Source: Paenibacillus sp. FSL R5-0912
Lineage (GTDB): Bacteria > Bacillota > Bacilli > Paenibacillales > Paenibacillaceae
Length of the DNA: 64,000 bases
Reading direction: 5' to 3'
Assembly (NCBI RefSeq): GCF_000758605.1
Contig: NZ_CP009282.1
Coordinates: forward strand, 3,286,001 to 3,350,000
The notes beneath the pieces are model-generated. The model did not search any database. It was not told the origin of the DNA and saw nothing but the letters and a program-made list of their open reading frames with translations. A program made the translations under genes and the position numbers. The first letter of the stretch is position 1, and the number at the start of each line of letters is the position of its first letter. Positions 17,536 to 25,181 of the stretch are shown in pieces.

Positions 17536-17862
17536 TTACTTTTCCGAATATGCGGCGTATATTTCTAAACCCGTGCTGTACGGGTATCGGACTGTTTGGG
17601 GTCCGTGAAATAACTGAATCAGAATGCCCTGGGGATCAGGCAGTAAGGAGCCTTTGACGAACATAATCGCACAATATTCTTTAAATCCGTGGATTAGAGC
17701 TATATTCGCGCCTTGAAACGTATAACAAGGCCCCCCCCACTTCAATTCCTCTGTCAGCTGACATCTAAGCAGGATCGTCTGGAGTTTCCCGTATTCTTCC
17801 TTCCATTGACTTGCTTTATTAAAGAAAAAATCCACTTTAGGATTCAATTCACTACTTGTCAT
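17536..17862 (-). CDS. DUF1801 (YdeI-like) protein, C-terminally short
   Basis: A 108-residue protein matching the first half of DUF1801/YdeI-type proteins (FFFNKASQWKEEYGKLQTILLRCQLTEELKWGGPCYTFQGANIALIHGFKEYCAIMF). Family members are usually nearer 190 residues with a second helical part; here the frame ends soon after the core, next to the convergent agr terminator. It may be a truncated relic or a short functional form. Role unknown. Confidence 0.6.
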   Translation of the reverse strand: MTSSELNPKVDFFFNKASQWKEEYGKLQTILLRCQLTEELKWGGPCYTFQGANIALIHGFKEYCAIMFVKGSLLPDPQGILIQLFHGPQTVRYPYSTGLEIYAAYSEK

Positions 17863-18003
17863 TCAGTAACATCTCTTCTTTTGATGTTCAATAGATAGGT
17901 CCTCTCGGAGTAAACTGCTGTATATTGCTTATTGCTGTATATTAGAGTTTGTAGCAGGGCGACTGGTATAATATAACAAATATGAATACATGCTATTCAT
18001 ACT

Positions 18004-18190
18004 ACTGGCGGCGATTGGTATAAAAAACAATTCCGGGTTTTTGAGTTTGCCTGGCATTCAAGCAAGAAGCTGGCTGAAATGGCTGGGGCGAAGTAACTGC
18101 TTTTTGAGATCAGGTCGCTTGATCCAGGGAAGAGCGGGTAGACTACTATGAAGGCGAGGATAATGTGGCGGAGAAGTGGAAGTGAGCTAG
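18004..18190 (+). pseudogene. Degraded coding remnant
   Basis: Two short protein-like stretches without a start remain: GGDWYKKQFRVFEFAWHSSK ending at a TAA at 18094-18096, and a second ERVDYYEGEDNVAEKW-like stretch ending near 18187. They look like the 3' part of one broken gene. I do not recognise the family. The stretch lies between the DUF1801 gene and a terminator. Confidence 0.35.
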
Positions 18191-18210
18191 CGTGCAGTCC
18201 GGGGCATTGT

Positions 18211-18252
18211 TAAAAGCCCTACCGCCAGTAATGGTTCGCAGGGCTTTTTTAC
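18211..18252. terminator. Terminator-like inverted repeat
   Basis: AAAAGCCCT and AGGGCTTTTTT pair across a loop of about 20 bases. It can end transcription of the minus-strand gene at 18257 and of the degraded plus-strand gene. Confidence 0.65.
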
Positions 18253-18256
18253 TTTT

Positions 18257-18682
18257 TTAGATTACGCCTTCTCCTCCAATAGCATTTGCTGTGAATGCTA
18301 TGGGTCCAAATAGATTTATAGGCAAGATGCTATCATTTTGAATTATCAATTCATAGTTGTGGATTCCAAGATAAGGACCATCAACCCACAGAACATTTAA
18401 TTGAATATCAGTATTTGTAGTAAACGAATAAAAGGATCTATAAATATCGACCCCGGCACGCCGGATAATAACAATAAATTGACTATTAGCAAGTGCAGTA
18501 AGACTAAAACTGCCATTTAACTCGACTCTACTGGAGAAAGAGGCAGGATTAGCTGGACTAATATTTACTTGCGCTGTGGCTAGAGCCGCGCCTGCTCCAG
18601 GAATCCCCGCAACCGTTATAGCTGTAGTGAACGGGTCTAACGGGATTTTTGCCTCTGAACCATAACTAATAATTGTCGCCAT
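18257..18682 (-). CDS. Hypothetical beta-rich protein
   Basis: A 141-residue protein of alternating polar and hydrophobic residues with many Ala, Ser, Thr and Ile, no Cys and no signal peptide (VELNGSFSLTALANSQFIVI...YRSFYSF...LNVLWVDGPYLGIHNYELII). The pattern suggests a jelly-roll like the C-terminal heads of exosporium or spore-surface proteins, but I cannot place it in a family. The start has GGAGTGATG upstream and a terminator follows. Confidence 0.6.
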   Translation of the reverse strand: MATIISYGSEAKIPLDPFTTAITVAGIPGAGAALATAQVNISPANPASFSSRVELNGSFSLTALANSQFIVIIRRAGVDIYRSFYSFTTNTDIQLNVLWVDGPYLGIHNYELIIQNDSILPINLFGPIAFTANAIGGEGVI

Positions 18683-18872
18683 TAATCATCACTCCATTTC
18701 ATAGGTATACGTTAATATATTGTTAATCCGAAAGTATATATTGGACTTAATTCCTGATGATTATATCCATTTTAAAAAGAGAGAAATGAAATAACAGCAA
18801 GTAAAATCAAGCAAGGATCTTCCATTATCTTTAAAATAAATGTAGGGTGATTGAAACGGGGTGAATTAACGA

Positions 18873-19838
18873 ATGTACGAGTGGCAGAAACAAATACAAA
18901 TCATCATTGATGAAATTGACATAAGCATTAAAAATTACAATGATGAAGCTTTGACACTACGCAATCTTTCCTGCAGGCTGGGTTATTCCGAATTTTATAC
19001 TACGAGAAAATTCAAGGAAATATCGGGGCTGCAATTTAGGGATTATCTGCGGCATAGAAAATTAGCTTTTGCACTAAAAGAAGTTCGGGATAGTGAAAAA
19101 AGCCTTTTAGATATTGCCTTTAATTATGGCTTTTCATCACATGAAGCGTTTACCAGAGCCTTTAAGGGAACCTATGCTGTAACTCCAAGTGATTTCCGGA
19201 AAAATCCTAAGCCAGTCGTTCTTCGTACAAAATTAAACCCTTTTGACCGCTACTTTTTAGGATTGGGAGAGATTGGGATGATTAAATCTACAGATGATGT
19301 GAAAATTTATTTTGTTACCATTCCCGCTCACAAATTTTTACACATTAAAAACTATGAGAGTAACGGGTATTGGGATTTTTGGCAAAAGCAAAATCTTATT
19401 CAGGGACAGGACTACGAGACCATCTGCGGCTTACTCGATAGTATCAAAGGCAAATTGGATGACGATGGCGGGAGTGAAACTAATGGGGGCAGCGGTCAGA
19501 TTATGGCGTACATTAATGACCCGGACGGCAGACTCTGCGATTGGGGGATACCGCGTACAGAGTGTCATGGTGTACGGCTTCCTATGGAATTCGAAGGCCA
19601 AGTCCCCCCGCAGATGCTTATGATTGATGTTCCCGAAGACGAATATATTGTATTTGAACATGGGCCATTCGATTATGAGCAGGAGAATCGTAGTGTAGAG
19701 GAAAAGATTGAACGGGTAATGGCAACCTTTGATTTTGCAGACACGGGTTACTTCTTTGATACTACCCCCGGCCGAATCATTTACTTTTATTTTAATCCGG
19801 AACGGCATTTTAAGTACATTAGACCTGTGCGGAAGTAG
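18873..19838 (+). CDS. AraC family regulator with GyrI-like effector domain
   Basis: A 321-residue regulator with the reverse order from classical AraC proteins: the double helix-turn-helix comes first (residues 25-110; LRNLSCRLGYSEFYTTRKFKE and LLDIAFNYGFSSHEAFTRAFK), followed by a C-terminal GyrI/effector-binding-like domain (about 140-320; FVTIPAHKFLHIKNYES and YFNPERHFKYIRPV). Proteins of this layout often answer to drugs or small hydrophobic ligands. Start ATG with GGGGTGA upstream. Confidence 0.85.
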   Translation: MYEWQKQIQIIIDEIDISIKNYNDEALTLRNLSCRLGYSEFYTTRKFKEISGLQFRDYLRHRKLAFALKEVRDSEKSLLDIAFNYGFSSHEAFTRAFKGTYAVTPSDFRKNPKPVVLRTKLNPFDRYFLGLGEIGMIKSTDDVKIYFVTIPAHKFLHIKNYESNGYWDFWQKQNLIQGQDYETICGLLDSIKGKLDDDGGSETNGGSGQIMAYINDPDGRLCDWGIPRTECHGVRLPMEFEGQVPPQMLMIDVPEDEYIVFEHGPFDYEQENRSVEEKIERVMATFDFADTGYFFDTTPGRIIYFYFNPERHFKYIRPVRK

Positions 19839-19876
19839 AAGCAAAAAAGCCTTGAATATCTGGGCTTCCTGCGTAA

Positions 19877-19919
19877 AGGATGATGGGGTTCGGGCCCCAT
19901 CCCCCTACCTTGTCAAGTT
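19877..19919 (-). repeat. Degenerate tRNA-Val 3' fragment (old attachment site?)
   Basis: This stretch matches the 3' half of the tRNA-Val at 41570-41641, from the anticodon loop to the acceptor stem, with several substitutions. Blocks such as ATGGGGTTCG and CCCCTACC and TGTCAAG are retained in order. It lies about 5.1 kb beyond the clean left attachment copy at 24991, which suggests an older insertion at the same tRNA gene. Confidence 0.65.
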
Positions 19920-19936
19920 GTTATAGCCCCTATAGA

Positions 19937-20029
19937 TTACTTCCGTTTCTTCCGGCCAATTAAGCCGCCTACTATCCCAAAGATCAAAATACCAACAAAG
20001 GCAAATACAATCCAAAAAGCTATACGCAC
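19937..20029 (-). CDS. Membrane microprotein (30 residues)
   Basis: A 30-residue frame starting at GTG with a strong AAAAGGAG ribosome site 8 bases upstream. The product is one hydrophobic helix (IAFWIVFAFVGILIFGIVGG) capped by a basic tail (GRKKRK), the classic form of a bacterial single-pass microprotein. No family is known to me. It sits between the AraC gene and a DUF2642 gene. Confidence 0.55.
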   Translation of the reverse strand: MRIAFWIVFAFVGILIFGIVGGLIGRKKRK

Positions 20030-20298
20030 AACTATCACTCCTTTTAAATATACAATACGAGAATAGGTGGATTTCCGCAATGAAAGGTGTCAGGGGCGAT
20101 TGATCCTACAAGGATATGTAACGAGTACTTGTCTGGATGGCACCAGTAGGAGCGGTAGCAGATCATTTATTTAAACCGGACAGAGCCGGACAGAGGTGTA
20201 TTGGATCAACCTAGTAGCATCCGGGCTGATTGGATAGATGTAGTAAGCTTTTGGGCTGCAGCAAGAAAGTTACTCGGGGCTCAGGTAGAAATGGCATA
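20030..20298. other. Intergenic stretch, no gene seen
   Basis: There is no ORF with a ribosome site in either strand. A short CCGGACAGAG direct repeat occurs near 20177 and 20187. Codon-like patches (for instance around 20115-20145) hint at decayed coding sequence, but I cannot name a source. Confidence 0.3.
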
Positions 20299-20326
20299 AT
20301 AAAAGAGCTGCTTTCGCAACTCTCTC
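20299..20326 (-). terminator. Terminator of the DUF2642 gene
   Basis: On the minus strand AGAGTTGC and GCAGCTCT form a stem with a GAAA loop followed by TTTATT, about 25 bases past the stop codon. Confidence 0.75.
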
Positions 20327-20352
20327 ATGCACAGTCATTTTGGGATTAGAAT

Positions 20353-20598
20353 TTACTCCGGCATGATCCAAACGATCTCACAGATGCGTACAAAGAATTT
20401 TCTGCCTCTGATATCCAATACAACATGGTCTGGCTTTACATCCATCACACAGCCGCTAATCCCGCCGCGAGTGGTTTCAAGTACCACCTGCTTACCTTTT
20501 ACAGACATTAAGGTTTCAACGACATAGGGATCAATTGGATAGACCATGATTGCTTGTGGCATCTGTTGATGCATTGGATACATTTGATTATTCAGCAC
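20353..20598 (-). CDS. DUF2642 family protein (YuzF-like)
   Basis: An 81-residue protein whose core (VVETLMSVKGKQVVLETTRGGISGCVMDVKPDHVVLDIRGRKFFVRI) is an Sm/SH3-like small barrel found in DUF2642 proteins of spore formers, some of which are linked with the spore coat. The N-terminus is rich in Met, Gln and Pro. GTG at 20598 is chosen over upstream ATG codons because GGGAGG lies 7 bases before it. Confidence 0.75.
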   Translation of the reverse strand: MLNNQMYPMHQQMPQAIMVYPIDPYVVETLMSVKGKQVVLETTRGGISGCVMDVKPDHVVLDIRGRKFFVRICEIVWIMPE

Positions 20599-20957
20599 TT
20601 TGTTACCTCCCAGATGGTTATACCTCATGCTATGCAAACGCCTAATTAATGAGCTGGGTGAGAGCCCATTTTTGATAGGTACTAAGCGTTATGACATAAA
20701 TACGTAAAAATAATAATTCAACGTAGGGAACTGACATGCAGCCAAACCAAAGACCAACCCGCATCCCTCGAAGCAGAAACCTCACGATAATTTCCCGGTC
20801 TCCAGCTGCTTTCGTGCATCGTTCCTTGTGTGTAGGCGTTCAGTGATCCGAAAAGCATACAGAAGTCCGTTAGTCGCGACTTTTCCACCAATTGTGCCCT
20901 AGCCCAAACCCATGTCGCTCAACACGCTTTAATAGGCCCTTGCACGTTTCACCTCAA

Positions 20958-20990
20958 AAAACTTGCCCCTACTTAGGATAGGGTTCTCCG
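20958..20990. repeat. 33-base direct repeat, left copy
   Basis: A 33-base sequence containing TTGCCCCTACTTAGGATAGG recurs with one mismatch at 24431-24463 in the same orientation. The pair bounds a 3.5-kb stretch with an SDR pseudogene and the TetR/SDR/epimerase genes. The rest of 20.6-21.08 kb shows no recognisable feature. Confidence 0.7.
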
Positions 20991-21079
20991 GGTTGTCTGT
21001 AACGGCAAGTTTTAAGGCCATCCTTCGCGGGATGGTCTTTTCTTTGAAAGATTGAGTTGACGTTTTCGTTCACACTTAA

Positions 21080-21615
21080 GCATTTCTATTAGGCTCTCAT
21101 TATTCCGAGCCAGCACATTTCGCCTAGAGGAAGAAAGACGCCAATTTGAAGTGAATCTTTTTCGATTAAGTCGTCTGACGCAATTGGTTCTTCCAATGAG
21201 AAAGCAAAAATCAGGGAAGATCATCAACACTTCATCGGCTGGCGGAAAAGTTTATACATTGCTCGGTGCCTGTTACCATGCTGCGTCTGGAAGTTAATCC
21301 GTTCGGTATTGACGTCATTATTATTGAACCAGGAGATACAGAGAGTGAATGGTCAAGATTGTATCCCAACATGTCCAGAAAACTTCCGGGGATACTGCTT
21401 ACAGTATAATAGCTAACACTTTTATAAATACCTTTGAAAATCGAGTACTGTTTATCCTCCTGATCGTATCGCACATTGGTATTAGAAGCTATCCGATCAA
21501 AAAAACAAAAACAAGAATGTGGCAGGTAATGCTCGACCCGTAATATTCATGCGGAAAGTCTTGTCGGATAAAATGTTTGATCGTGTTCGCAATCAAACTA
21601 GCGAAGGGCTCCATG
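21080..21615 (+). pseudogene. Short-chain dehydrogenase/reductase pseudogene
   Basis: Fragments in different frames read in order as an SDR: RRQFEVNLFRLSRLTQLVLP then MRKQKSGKIINTSSAGGKVYTLLGACYHA, a frame break near 21288, LRLEVNPFGIDVIIIEPGDTESEW, a stop near 21409, and finally AGNARPVIFMRKVLSDKMFDRV. The Rossmann-fold N-terminus is missing, and at least two frame changes and a stop are present. The gene is dead. It lies next to an intact but different SDR gene. Confidence 0.85.
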
Positions 21616-21694
21616 TTACAAGTCGCAGTATTGAACGACAACAACTAACCTACACAGGCCGGAGCGTAGGAAGAGGAGGTGGACCTGGTCATCA

Positions 21695-22369
21695 TCAATT
21701 CATAATATTTGGGGCTGCTTGCGGGTTTTTGAGTGCAGGCAGCAGAATGCCATCGATTAGCGCTGTAAAAAAAAGCTTGTCGAACGGTTTTCGCTGGATA
21801 AGTCCGCGAAAGGAAGCCATTGAAGTAATGACCTGGCAAGCCATCTCAATGTCCGCGTGAGCGGGAATTTCACCACGAACGACGGCACGGTTCATAAGCT
21901 CGCGGTTCATAGCCACCCATGGTTCGAAAATCCCCGCTGTTCCTGCTTCGGCAAATTCCGGCTGCTGCAAAAAGGAGCCCAGACCGGCTAGGACTCGGAA
22001 TTTTCGCTCTTCTTCCGCAATCGATTGCGGCTTCAAAAGCACGAGGAAATCTTCGCGCAAGGTTCCTGTATCTGGTAAGCTTTCGAGCTCAAGTTGACTT
22101 CGGTTCATCCATGCTAAAGCGTCTCTGACTAATTCTGCCTTGGAAGACCAGCGGCGATACACTGTCGCCTTCCCAGCCTTTGCCCGAGCCGCGACCATGT
22201 CCATTGTCATCCCCTCAAAACTCGTATCAGCGAGGATGTCTATTGCCGCCTCGAGGATTTTATCATCCCGCGTGTGATCTCGCTTGCGGCCCAATGTTTG
22301 AGCAGGCTTGTCTGCCATGGCCTCTGGACTTTCGCCCCTCTCTGAAATTTCCTTTTTTATTTTACTCAT
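21695..22369 (-). CDS. TetR family transcriptional regulator
   Basis: A 224-residue regulator with a TetR helix-turn-helix at residues 33-80 (KILEAAIDILADTSFEGMTMDMVAARAKAGKATVYRRWSSKAELV) and a C-terminal helical ligand domain (YRR W variants are typical of the TetR_C_11 group). It is divergent from the SDR gene by about 145 bases, so it probably represses the SDR and epimerase genes. The ATG has AAAAGGAG upstream. Confidence 0.9.
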   Translation of the reverse strand: MSKIKKEISERGESPEAMADKPAQTLGRKRDHTRDDKILEAAIDILADTSFEGMTMDMVAARAKAGKATVYRRWSSKAELVRDALAWMNRSQLELESLPDTGTLREDFLVLLKPQSIAEEERKFRVLAGLGSFLQQPEFAEAGTAGIFEPWVAMNRELMNRAVVRGEIPAHADIEMACQVITSMASFRGLIQRKPFDKLFFTALIDGILLPALKNPQAAPNIMN

Positions 22370-22514
22370 AGAATTAGCTCCTTTTAAAATATATAATTAA
22401 AACTCTTCAGTTCCGGAACTTTACAGTTTCGTAATTATGTGATTTAATATCATTATCCCACATCGAACGGGAAATATATAGATGGTATCCCATACCAAGA
22501 AGGAGAACATAACC

Positions 22515-23264
22515 ATGCAGATCAAACCCGTAGCCTTGATCACCGGGGCAAATAAAGGAATAGGTTTACAAATTGCGAAGGATCTTGCGGGACATGGCTT
22601 CACCGTACTCGTTGGATCACGCAGTTTTGAGAATGGGGAAACTGCAGCCAACAGCATCGGAGCAGATGCGCACGCTCTTCAGCTTGACGTTACAGATCAA
22701 AATTCTATCGTTGCAGCAGCAGCGCGAATTCGGAACGAATTCGGTCGTCTCGATGTACTCGTGAACAATGCAGGCATCTCACATGCAGGCAAACCGGGTG
22801 AGTTTCCAAGCAGCGGTGCGGCGAGCGGTCTTATGACTGTTGCTTCGCTCGAAGAGATTCGAGCGGTTTATGAAACTAATGTTTTTGGTGTAATTGCTGT
22901 CACCCAGGCCATGCTACCACTTTTGCGTGAGGCCCCCGCAGCTCGTATCGTCAACATGGGCAGCAGCGGCGGATCCCTTAGCTGGAACTCTATTCCGGGT
23001 AACTCACATCGTGCAATGTTCGGGGCCTATTCGGCGTCAAAATCGGCAGTTCATGCTGTGACACTTGCCTTTGCCTTTGCGCTTGAATCGACAAATATTA
23101 AGGTCAATGCGGCATGTCCAGGTTTTACATCGACTGCACTTAATAATTTTGCCGGCACTCGTAGCGTGGAACAAGGGGCGCATGAAGCTGTCCGGCTTGC
23201 GATGATTGGCGCGGACGGTCCAACAGGCACGTTTTCAGATGAGGCTGGACCCGTTGCGTGGTAA
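22515..23264 (+). CDS. SDR family NAD(P)-dependent oxidoreductase
   Basis: A 249-residue classical short-chain dehydrogenase: cofactor motif TGANKGIG (residues 11-18), NNAG (about 85-88), and catalytic Ser, Tyr and Lys with YSASKSA at about 175. The substrate is unknown; carbonyl reductase-like proteins share this pattern. ATG at 22515 follows AAGGAG by 9 bases. It is followed 46 bases later by an epimerase-like gene and is probably controlled by the divergent TetR regulator. Confidence 0.9.
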   Translation: MQIKPVALITGANKGIGLQIAKDLAGHGFTVLVGSRSFENGETAANSIGADAHALQLDVTDQNSIVAAAARIRNEFGRLDVLVNNAGISHAGKPGEFPSSGAASGLMTVASLEEIRAVYETNVFGVIAVTQAMLPLLREAPAARIVNMGSSGGSLSWNSIPGNSHRAMFGAYSASKSAVHAVTLAFAFALESTNIKVNAACPGFTSTALNNFAGTRSVEQGAHEAVRLAMIGADGPTGTFSDEAGPVAW

Positions 23265-23310
23265 TTATAGTTTATACATTAGTGGTTAACATCTTAAGGG
23301 GGATTTCATA

Positions 23311-24141
23311 ATGCGTGTTTTTGTCACTGGAGCAACAGGTTACATCGGTTCCGCTGTCGTTCGTGAACTTATTGATGTGGGTCATCAGGTCGTCGGTCTG
23401 GTGCGTTCAGACAATAGCGCTGCGAAACTAAAAGATGTCGGGGCCGAAGTACACCGTGGCGACATCGACGATCTCGACAGCCTTCGTAGAGGCGCGGCAG
23501 CTGCGGACGGGGTCATTCATCTGGCATTCAATCACGACTTCTCGAACTTCGCCGGGGCACTCACAGCAGATCTGCTTGCGGTCGAAGCGATGGGGGCCGC
23601 GCTAGAGGGTTCTGGTAAGCCGTTCGTAATCACCACGCACAATAATGGAGCGGCAGTGGAAAACGTAGTATTATCTCTGGCTGAGCGTGGAGTGCGGACT
23701 TCGATCGTAGAGCTTTGTCCTTCGGTACACGGTGAGGGTGACACAGGGTTTGTGCCGAGACTGATAAACATTGCCAAAACGAAGGGCATATCAGCCTATG
23801 TCGAAGAGGGGACCAACCGCTGGCCCGCTGTCCACCGTCTTGACGCCGCGCATTTATACCGCCTTGCGTTAGAAAAGGCACCCGCCGGTTCAAGACTAGA
23901 CGGGACTGCAGATGAAGGAGTTCCATTTCGCGACATCGCAAGTGTTATCGGTAAACATCTGAACGTGCCTGTCGTCAGCATTTCACGTGAAGAGGCAGAC
24001 GCCCACTTTGGTTTCCTCAGCACGCTTGCAGCACTCGATATCCCGAGATCAAGCGTTGCAACTCAGGAGCTTCTGGAATGGCAGCCAATGCAACCTGCCC
24101 TGATTCCCGACCTCGAACAGTCTCACTACTTCAACAACTGA
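23311..24141 (+). CDS. NAD-dependent epimerase/dehydratase-like (atypical SDR) protein
   Basis: A 276-residue extended/atypical SDR with the N-terminal NAD(P) motif TGATGYIGSAVV (residues 7-18), a conserved GDIDD turn and the substrate-side PAVHRLDAAHLYRLALE segment. Members act on nucleotide sugars or other carbonyls, and the substrate is not evident. It shares the transcript with the upstream SDR. Ribosome site AAGGGGG. Confidence 0.85.
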   Translation: MRVFVTGATGYIGSAVVRELIDVGHQVVGLVRSDNSAAKLKDVGAEVHRGDIDDLDSLRRGAAAADGVIHLAFNHDFSNFAGALTADLLAVEAMGAALEGSGKPFVITTHNNGAAVENVVLSLAERGVRTSIVELCPSVHGEGDTGFVPRLINIAKTKGISAYVEEGTNRWPAVHRLDAAHLYRLALEKAPAGSRLDGTADEGVPFRDIASVIGKHLNVPVVSISREEADAHFGFLSTLAALDIPRSSVATQELLEWQPMQPALIPDLEQSHYFNN

Positions 24142-24149
24142 TTGGAATG

Positions 24150-24192
24150 TTCCCGTAATTTTAGCCAAAGGTACGGGAGCGTTTTTTTTCTC
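24150..24192 (+). terminator. Terminator of the SDR/epimerase pair
   Basis: TCCCGTA and TACGGGA pair across a loop of about 15 bases and are followed by G and a run of T residues, about 10 bases past the epimerase stop codon. Confidence 0.8.
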
Positions 24193-24292
24193 TTAAACCT
24201 CAAGAACCTATTCGGTACGTCGAAGGATGAGTAGCATTGAACTTGAGTTCAACACCATTTTTTAATGATCTCCTCTTGCCCAAACGGCGGAG

Positions 24293-24325
24293 GGATCTTT
24301 TGCTGTGAGTCGGCAAAAGATCCCT
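24293..24325. other. Perfect 12-bp inverted repeat hairpin
   Basis: GGGATCTTTTGC and GCAAAAGATCCC form a perfect 12-base stem with a 9-base loop. It is not next to a gene end and has no T run, so it may be the end of a lost element or a remnant terminator. Confidence 0.5.
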
Positions 24326-24430
24326 TATAGGTACATTACAATCTTTAGCACAAATAAATTCGTAGAAGCGCATTATCGTATCCTTCTAACCGGAATGTGG
24401 CAAACACTGCTCCTATAGTCGGCATAATAC

Positions 24431-24463
24431 AAAACTTGCCCCTACTTATGATAGGGTTCTCCG
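24431..24463. repeat. 33-base direct repeat, right copy
   Basis: This is the second copy of the repeat at 20958-20990, with a single mismatch. Confidence 0.7.
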
Positions 24464-24675
24464 CGTTTAATCTTAAACTATTCTGCCAGTTAGCTTATTG
24501 AAGCTTTTTCATCGATAGTCATAGTGATTGATGCACAGTACGAAGAGATGATGCAATGGGCTGATAGGCCATCATCCGACAGCGTACGCTTAGCCGTCAG
24601 GCTGGAGCCGCACCAAATCATTAAGGGACAGAGAGGACTATCCCTCCTCTCCCGCTAAGGGAGGATACAACAAAC

Positions 24676-24801
24676 GTGTATATTCGCAATTATCACTATT
24701 ATCTCTCACACAACAGCTTTGAAATTAATAAAAAAGATGGTACTGATGTAGTATTGAAGATTTTGAGGAGAACACTAGAAGACATACCGCGAAGGACTTA
24801 A
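24676..24801 (+). CDS. Possible small protein
   Basis: A 41-residue frame starting at GTG about 11 bases after GGGAGGA, encoding a polar peptide (MYIRNYHYYLSHNSFE... ending DIPRRT). I do not recognise it. It may be the tail of a lost gene in this decayed region between the direct repeat and the left attachment site. Confidence 0.3.
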   Translation: MYIRNYHYYLSHNSFEINKKDGTDVVLKILRRTLEDIPRRT

Positions 24802-24953
24802 GGGTAAAAACGACCAGGACGGGGGAATAGGCCGAATGAAAAGGTGTCTAAGGATGTCTTTCTCAAAGGGTTGGAAAGATAAAAAATAAGTGGTGCCATA
24901 ATCGGCACCAATTCACAATTTGAGTCATTGAGGCAATAGGCTGACAAAAAGAA

Positions 24954-24982
24954 AAAACCCTTATAAAATAAGGGTTTTTTCA
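24954..24982. terminator. Hairpin with A and T runs next to the left attachment site
   Basis: AAAAAACCCTTAT/ATAAGGGTTTTTT is a bidirectional terminator-like repeat about 10 bases before the left tRNA-Val fragment. Confidence 0.75.
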
Positions 24983-24990
24983 GGTGATGC

Positions 24991-25039
24991 AGTATAGGAC
25001 GGATGGGGTTCGAACCCATGACCCCTACCCTGTCAAGAT
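24991..25039 (-). repeat. Left attachment site (49-bp tRNA-Val duplication)
   Basis: 49 bases identical to 41566-41614, covering the anticodon loop through the 3' end of tRNA-Val plus four bases beyond. Together with the integrase next to the intact tRNA, this marks the far end of the integrated element. Confidence 0.95.
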
Positions 25040-25181
25040 GAAAGGATAGGAAATGTGATTCAACCTTACTCCGACAACGTTTATAATTAATCGACCATCA
25101 AATTTAAGAACTCGATAGTGTTATTATATTGTGGTCTATTGTGAAAGTAAAGTGGTTTGTCCAAAAAAGGAAGATAGTGGT

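Noticed and set aside
21012..21230. A 72-residue minus-strand ORF
   Set aside because: It is antisense to the SDR pseudogene, where the plus strand keeps clear SDR sequence.
24798..25019. A 73-residue minus-strand ORF at the left att site
   Set aside because: It is read through the tRNA-Val fragment and the adjacent hairpin, with no ribosome site.
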